Shown here: positions 59,657 to 64,000 of the stretch, one piece after another | How the letters are laid out: each line of letters begins with the position of its first letter | How positions within the stretch are numbered: the stretch's first letter is position 1 | Assembly: GCF_002151125.1 (NCBI RefSeq) | Contig: NZ_MDJZ01000017.1 | Location: forward strand, 1 to 64,000 | Source: Clavibacter michiganensis | GTDB lineage: Bacteria; Actinomycetota; Actinomycetes; Actinomycetales; Microbacteriaceae | Direction of reading: 5' to 3' | Length of the DNA stretch: 64,000 nucleotides | Program-made: the position numbers and the translations under genes | The notes under the pieces: model-generated | Told to the model about the DNA's origin: nothing | Seen by the model: the letters and a program-made list of their open reading frames with translations, nothing else | Databases searched by the model: none

Positions 59657-59780
59657 GGAGGGTGTCCTGCTTTCTGTGGGAGGTCCGCCGGGAGGCGGGG
59701 GTCGGGCCGACCCGATGCGGCCCCAGGTGCCGGTAGGGGCGGTCGGTTTCCCGACCGCCCCTCCCGTGCGTCCTGCAGTG

Positions 59781-60356
59781 CTACTTGACGGAGCCGCCTG
59801 CTGCGACGATCTTCTCCGCAGCGGAGCCGGAGACCTTGTCGACAGCAACCGTCAGCTTAACCGAGATGTCGCCGTCCCCGAGGACCTTGACCTTCTCGTT
59901 CTTGCGCACGGCACCCTTGGCGACCAGGTCGCTCGTGGTGACGTCGCCGCCGTCGGGGTAGAGCACGGCGAGCTTCTCCAGGTTCACGACCTGGTACTCG
60001 ACGCGGAACGGGTTCTTGAACCCGCGGAGCTTCGGGGTGCGCATGTGCAGCGGCATCTGCCCACCCTCGAAGCCGACGCGGACCGTGTAGCGGGCCTTCG
60101 TGCCCTTGGTGCCACGACCCGCGGTCTTGCCCTTCGAGCCCTCACCGCGGCCGACACGCTGGCGTGCCTTCTTGGCCCCGGCGGCGGGACGGAGGTGGTG
60201 GACCTTGAGGACCTGCTCGCGCTTGACCGTCTCCGTCTGGCCGACCGTGGTCGTCTCAGCGGAGGCGGCGGCGGCCGCAGGGGCCTTCGCGGTCTTCTTG
60301 GGTGCGGCCTTGGGCGCCTTCACAGGCGCCTCGGCCGACTCGTTCTTCTCAGCCAT
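59781..60356 (-). CDS. rplO: 50S ribosomal protein L15
   Basis: A 191-aa L15 with an Ala/Lys/Pro-rich N-terminal extension of about 48 residues before the usual start [20 protein letters not shown]. Core signatures: [19 protein letters not shown] and [21 protein letters not shown] 60356 overlaps the rpmD stop by one base (TGATG). Confidence 0.97.
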   Translation of the reverse strand: MAEKNESAEAPVKAPKAAPKKTAKAPAAAAASAETTTVGQTETVKREQVLKVHHLRPAAGAKKARQRVGRGEGSKGKTAGRGTKGTKARYTVRVGFEGGQMPLHMRTPKLRGFKNPFRVEYQVVNLEKLAVLYPDGGDVTTSDLVAKGAVRKNEKVKVLGDGDISVKLTVAVDKVSGSAAEKIVAAGGSVK

Positions 60357-60538
60357 CAGTCGATCTCCTCCACCTTCACCAGGTGCGCGACGGTGTTGAC
60401 GTAGCCGCGGTTCTGGGCGTTGTCCTCTCGGACCACCACGGCACCGATGCGACGGAGCCCGAGGCTCCGCAGGGTGTCGCGCTGGTTCTGCTTCTCGCTG
60501 ATCTTGGACTTGATCTGCGTCACTCGGAGCTGAGCCAT
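60356..60538 (-). CDS. rpmD: 50S ribosomal protein L30
   Basis: The 60-aa L30 ([42 protein letters not shown]) has standard length. ATG 60538 overlaps the rpsE stop (TGATG). Confidence 0.97.
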
Positions 60539-61242
60539 CAGACACCTGCCTTCGCGTCGGCCTCGGCACGCTGGGCGCGGAGGATGCGGGCCGGGACGAC
60601 CTGCTCCAGCTCGAGCCCACGACGAGCTGCGACGGCGCGCGGCTCCTCGAGCTGCTTGAGCGCCTCGACCGTGGCGTGCACGATGTTGATCGTGTTCGAC
60701 GAGCCGAGCGACTTGCTCAGCACGTCGTGGATGCCGGCGCACTCGAGCACCGCGCGGACGGGGCCACCGGCGATGACGCCGGTACCCGCGGACGCGGGAC
60801 GCAGGAGGACGACTCCGGCGGAGGCCTCACCCTGCACGGCGTGCGGGATGGTCAGGCCGATGCGGGGGACGCGGAAGAAGTTCTTCTTCGCCTCCTCGAC
60901 CCCCTTGGAGATGGCGGTCGGGACCTCGCGGGCCTTGCCGTAGCCGACGCCGACCAGTCCGTTGCCGTCTCCGACGATCACGAGCGCGGTGAAGCTGAAG
61001 CGACGACCGCCCTTGACGACCTTGGACACGCGGTTGATGGTGACGACGCGCTCCAGGAACTGGCTCTTGTCGGCATCACGGCCGCCGCGGCTGTCGCGGC
61101 CGCCCTGGTTCCGGTCACGCCCGCCACGACGGCCCTCGCGGCCCTCGTTCTGCGCGGGTGCGGTGGACGCCGCGGTCTCGACGGGCGTCTCCGCCACTGC
61201 CACGACCTCGGGCTCCTTGTTGTTGTTCTCGGCTGCGCTCAC
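60538..61242 (-). CDS. rpsE: 30S ribosomal protein S5
   Basis: A 234-aa S5 with an N-terminal extension of about 58 residues, first acidic/Ala and then Arg/Gly ([20 protein letters not shown]), before the conserved [20 protein letters not shown]. The core ends [15 protein letters not shown]5 contributes to decoding fidelity and mRNA entry. ATG 61242 overlaps the rplR stop as ATGA. Confidence 0.97.
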
Positions 61243-61610
61243 AGGCTCAGACCACCCTCTCGAGCTCCTTCGGCGATGGCCGCGACGCGTCCTGCGTAGC
61301 GGTTGCCACCACGATCGAATACGACGCTCTCCACGCCGGCCGCCTTGGCGCGCTCGGCGACGAGCTCGCCGACCTTGCGCGACTTGGCGGTCTTGTCGCC
61401 GTCGAACGTGCGCATGTCGGCCTCGAGGGTCGACGCGGACGCGACGGTGTGACCACGGCTGTCATCCACGACCTGCACGAAGACGTGACGGGCCGAACGG
61501 GTGACGACCAGGCGCGGACGCAGCTCGGTGCCCTCGACCTTCTTGCGCAGGCGTGCGTGCCTGCGGCCGCGGGCGGCGGACTTGCTTTTTCCTCTAACTC
61601 CGAGAGCCAT
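61239..61610 (-). CDS. rplR: 50S ribosomal protein L18
   Basis: The 123-aa L18 binds 5S rRNA. It begins [24 protein letters not shown]-like residues and has [20 protein letters not shown] and [20 protein letters not shown] 61610 is preferred for the conserved MALG start; a GTG at 61616 that overlaps the rplF stop as GTGA would add two residues. Confidence 0.96.
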   Translation of the reverse strand: MALGVRGKSKSAARGRRHARLRKKVEGTELRPRLVVTRSARHVFVQVVDDSRGHTVASASTLEADMRTFDGDKTAKSRKVGELVAERAKAAGVESVVFDRGGNRYAGRVAAIAEGAREGGLSL

Positions 61611-61612
61611 GA

Positions 61613-62149
61613 TCACTTACCACTCTTTCCGGCCTTGCGGCGAACGTTCTCGCCGGCGTAGCGGACGCCCTTGCCCTTGTAGGGCTCGGGCTTGCGAATC
61701 TTGCGGATGTTGGCGGCCGTCTCGCCGACGAGCTGCTTGTCGATGCCGACGACGGTCATCTTGTTGACGCCCTCGACGGTGAAGCTGATGCCCTCGGGCG
61801 CCTCGACGTACACGGGGTGCGAGAAGCCGAGCGCGAACTCGACGCCCTTGTCCTTGATCGCGACGCGGTAACCCGTGCCGACGATCTCGAGGCCCTTGGT
61901 GTAGCCCGTGGTGACGCCGATGATCTGGTTGGCGATGAGGCTGCGCGTGAGGCCGTGGAGCGAGCGCGACTCGCGCTCGTCGTCGGGACGGGTGACGAGC
62001 ACCTGTCCGTCCTGGACCTCGGCGCGGATCGGCTGGGCGATGGTGAGGCTCAGCTCGCCCTTGGGGCCCTTGGTCGTGACGACCTGGCCGGTGACGGTGA
62101 CGTCGACCCCTGCGGGGACGTCGATGGGGAGTCTTCCGATGCGGGACAT
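61613..62149 (-). CDS. rplF: 50S ribosomal protein L6
   Basis: The 178-aa L6 has [17 protein letters not shown], the two L6 repeats and the C-terminal signature [20 protein letters not shown] 62149 is 4 nt after the rpsH stop; the frame extends to 62257 through rpsH codons only. Confidence 0.97.
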   Translation of the reverse strand: MSRIGRLPIDVPAGVDVTVTGQVVTTKGPKGELSLTIAQPIRAEVQDGQVLVTRPDDERESRSLHGLTRSLIANQIIGVTTGYTKGLEIVGTGYRVAIKDKGVEFALGFSHPVYVEAPEGISFTVEGVNKMTVVGIDKQLVGETAANIRKIRKPEPYKGKGVRYAGENVRRKAGKSGK

Positions 62150-62153
62150 GTCG

Positions 62154-62552
62154 TTACCACACGTAGGCGAGGACTTCCCCACCCACGCCCTTCTTCGCAG
62201 CCTGGCGGTCCGTGAGGAGCCCCGAGGAGGTGGACAGGATGGCGACCCCGAGGCCACCGAGGACCTGGGGGATCTCCGCGGACTTCGCGTACACGCGGAG
62301 GCCGGGCTTCGACACGCGCTTGATGCCCCGGATGGAGCGCTCGCGGTCCGGGCCGAACTTGAGGCTGAGCGTCAGCGTCTGGCCGACGCGGGCGTCCGCG
62401 ACGTCCCAGCCGGCGATGAAGCCCTCGGACTTGAGGATGTCGGCGATGTGCGACTTGAGCTTGGAGTGCGGCATGGAGACCGTGTCGTGGTGCGCGGAGT
62501 TCGCGTTCCGGAGTCGGGTCAGCATGTCAGCGACCGGGTCGGTCATTGTCAT
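62154..62552 (-). CDS. rpsH: 30S ribosomal protein S8
   Basis: The 132-aa S8 ([28 protein letters not shown]-terminal [20 protein letters not shown]) binds central-domain 16S rRNA and in E. coli represses the spc operon. Two starts are possible, ATG 62552 or ATG 62546; the first is given. A 129-nt spacer with a strong hairpin, but no rpsN, separates it from rplE. Confidence 0.97.
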   Translation of the reverse strand: MTMTDPVADMLTRLRNANSAHHDTVSMPHSKLKSHIADILKSEGFIAGWDVADARVGQTLTLSLKFGPDRERSIRGIKRVSKPGLRVYAKSAEIPQVLGGLGVAILSTSSGLLTDRQAAKKGVGGEVLAYVW

Positions 62553-62618
62553 ATCTGGTGGTGCCTCTCTCGCCTGGTTTCGTTCATCCGGACACGGATG
62601 ACGACCTGTGGTGGTGGC

Positions 62619-62644
62619 GGCGCCGGGCGGAGGTGCCCGGCGCC
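62619..62644 (-). other. hairpin in the rplE-rpsH gap
   Basis: A perfect 10-bp stem (ggcgccgggc / gcccggcgcc) with a 6-nt loop lies where rpsN normally stands. Possible partial terminator, mRNA-processing site or regulatory element. Confidence 0.7.
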
Positions 62645-62681
62645 GATCGTGCGGTGGTGCTGGTCGTGCGGGTGGTGCTGG

Positions 62682-63278
62682 TTACGGCGTGTTCTCGGGC
62701 GTCTGGAACGGGAAGCCGAGCGCCTTGAGCAGCGCGCGCCCCTCGTCGTCCGTCCGAGCGGTCGTGACGACCGTGATGTCCATGCCGCGGACCCGGTCGA
62801 TGCGGTCCTGGTCGATCTCGTGGAACATGGACTGCTCGTTGAGACCGAACGTGTAGTTGCCGTTGCCGTCGAACTGCTTCGGGCTGAGCCCGCGGAAGTC
62901 GCGGATGCGGGGCAGGGCGAGGGACAGCAGCCGGTCGAGGAACTCCCACATGCGGTCGCCGCGCAGCGTCACGTGGGTGCCGATGGCCTGGCCCTCACGC
63001 AGCTTGAACTGGGCGATCGACTTGCGGGCCTTCGTGACCTGCGGCTTCTGGCCCGTGATCTTGGTGAGGTCGGCGACCGCGCCGTCGATGATCTTGCCGT
63101 CGCGAGCCGCGTCGCCGACGCCCATGTTCACGACGATCTTCGTGAGCCCGGGCACCTGGTGCACGTTCGTGAAGCCGAGATCAGCGGTCAGCTGGCTGAC
63201 GATCTCGGAGCGGTACTTCTGCTTCAGGCGCGGGAGCTGCGTGCCCTCGGCCGTGCCAGCGGTTGCGGTGTCGGTCAT
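62682..63278 (-). CDS. rplE: 50S ribosomal protein L5
   Basis: The 198-aa L5 binds 5S rRNA and contacts P-site tRNA. Conserved parts: [44 protein letters not shown] and [20 protein letters not shown] short Thr/Ala N-terminal extension is present. ATG 63278 is 2 nt after the rplX stop. Confidence 0.97.
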   Translation of the reverse strand: MTDTATAGTAEGTQLPRLKQKYRSEIVSQLTADLGFTNVHQVPGLTKIVVNMGVGDAARDGKIIDGAVADLTKITGQKPQVTKARKSIAQFKLREGQAIGTHVTLRGDRMWEFLDRLLSLALPRIRDFRGLSPKQFDGNGNYTFGLNEQSMFHEIDQDRIDRVRGMDITVVTTARTDDEGRALLKALGFPFQTPENTP

Positions 63279-63280
63279 TG

Positions 63281-63640
63281 CTAGAGGTCCTTACCTGACT
63301 TCTTGGCGTAGCGGACGCGGACGGTCTTGGAGACGCCGTCCTTCTCGACCTGCTCGGTCCGGAAGCCGACTCGCGTGGGCTTCTTGGACTCGGGGTCGAC
63401 GAGCGCGACGTTGGAGATGTGGATGGGCGCCTCGACGGTCTCGATGCCGCCGGTCTTGGAGCCGCGCTGCGTCTGGCCGACGCGGACGTGCTTCGTGATG
63501 AAGTTCACGCCCTCGACGACGACGCGGTTGCGCTCGACCAGGACGGACAGGACGCGGCCCTGCTTGCCCCGGTCGCCGCCCTTGGCCTGCGTGCGACCCG
63601 TGATGACCTGCACGAGGTCACCCTTCTTGATGTTCGCCAT
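63281..63640 (-). CDS. rplX: 50S ribosomal protein L24
   Basis: The 119-aa L24 is an assembly-initiator protein: [13 protein letters not shown] (KOW motif), [15 protein letters not shown] and [20 protein letters not shown] 63640 is 2 nt after rplN. Confidence 0.97.
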   Translation of the reverse strand: MANIKKGDLVQVITGRTQAKGGDRGKQGRVLSVLVERNRVVVEGVNFITKHVRVGQTQRGSKTGGIETVEAPIHISNVALVDPESKKPTRVGFRTEQVEKDGVSKTVRVRYAKKSGKDL

Positions 63641-63642
63641 GA

Positions 63643-64000
63643 CTAAATGACCTCCGGTGCCAGCGAGATGATCTTCATGAACTTCTTGTCCCGGAGCTCG
63701 CGGCCCACCGGTCCGAAGATGCGGGTGCCGCGGGGCTCCCCGTTGCTGTTCAGGATGACGGCGGCGTTCTCGTCGAACTTGATGTACGAGCCGTCGGGAC
63801 GGCGCGTCTCCTTCTTGGTGCGGACGATGACGGCCTTGACGACCTCGCCCTTCTTGACGTTTCCGCCGGGGATCGCGTCCTTGACGGTCGCGACGATGAT
63901 GTCACCGAGGCCGGCGTAGCGGCGACCCGAGCCACCGAGCACGCGGATGGTCAAGATCTCCTTGGCACCCGTGTTGTCGGCGATCTTGAGGCGGGATTCC
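63643..64000 (-). CDS. rplN: 50S ribosomal protein L14 (5' end cut by the window)
   Basis: 118 residues are visible, from [16 protein letters not shown] at the window edge to the end [13 protein letters not shown]. The full protein is normally about 122 aa, so only about four codons are missing. Internal ATG codons are not the true start because the conserved ADNTGA segment lies upstream of them. First visible gene of the spc operon. Confidence 0.97.
   Translation of the reverse strand, partial: ESRLKIADNTGAKEILTIRVLGGSGRRYAGLGDIIVATVKDAIPGGNVKKGEVVKAVIVRTKKETRRPDGSYIKFDENAAVILNSNGEPRGTRIFGPVGRELRDKKFMKIISLAPEVI

Noticed and set aside
62553-62681. A small rpsN gene hidden in the rplE-rpsH gap
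   Set aside because: The gap is 129 nt and has no frame with the S14 zinc motif; the protein needs about 186 nt.

Overview
The window is chromosomal DNA from a high-GC actinobacterium with frequent GTG/TTG starts and four-base start/stop overlaps. The gene content and order fit the family Microbacteriaceae, possibly Clavibacter or a close relative; the genus is my inference from memory of synteny, not a search result. No rRNA, tRNA, CRISPR array, insertion sequence or prophage is visible. It reads as core chromosome with one accessory-looking block, the mannitol PTS genes at 48.8-56.8 kb.

Layout. 0.1-6 kb (minus strand): sucC-sucD, a DUF6350/PerM-like membrane protein, purN-purH; with pcrA at 9-11.5 kb this matches the order I recall around Mycobacterium tuberculosis Rv0949-Rv0957. 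6.1-13.7 kb: an MpaB-family oxygenase-like protein, a secreted surface protein with an LAMTG sortase signal, pcrA helicase, a glycerophosphodiester phosphodiesterase and a Bax-inhibitor-1 protein. 13.7-22.9 kb: guaA, a DUF3817 protein, a SURF1 protein, a KhtTU-like cation/proton antiporter pair, guaB3, an AbiEi/DUF559-like protein and guaB. 23.1-30.4 kb: a branched-chain amino acid ABC transporter (livHMGF on plus, the binding lipoprotein on minus), RarD, and groES under two CIRCE operators. 30.6-45.4 kb: a methyltransferase, a DUF4190 protein, a compact TsaB/TsaD/TsaE plus alanine racemase cluster with two gene fusions, acpS, glmS, coaA, glmM, rpsI-rplM, truA and a GNAT protein. 45.5-48.7 kb: infA-rpmJ-rpsM-rpsK-rpoA-rplQ. 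48.8-56.8 kb: mannitol PTS (mtlD, mtlF, mtlA), the general PTS proteins ptsI and ptsH, an orphan EIIB and the divergent regulator mtlR. 56.9-64 kb: the spc operon from map back to rplN, cut by the window edge.

How it works together. GMP and IMP synthesis is strongly represented (purH, purN, guaA, guaB, guaB3). The cell-wall precursor genes glmS, glmM and two alr sit beside the t6A tRNA-modification genes. The mtl block carries a complete phosphorelay from HPr/EI to mannitol-1-phosphate dehydrogenase. It lies between map and infA, which are usually neighbours.

Most notable: (1) about a dozen genes have a TANNNT hexamer 6-10 nt before the start codon and no Shine-Dalgarno sequence, implying widespread leaderless transcription; in three of them the TAG stop codon of the upstream gene is the start of the -10 hexamer; (2) paired CIRCE operators bracket the groES promoter; (3) a tandem alr pair whose second member is fused to tsaE, next to a rimI-tsaD fusion; (4) a LivH permease with a secreted Ig-like N-terminal domain; (5) rpsN and rpsD are missing from their usual places and stable hairpins occupy those gaps; (6) the mtl/PTS block carries its own ptsHI and an orphan EIIB.
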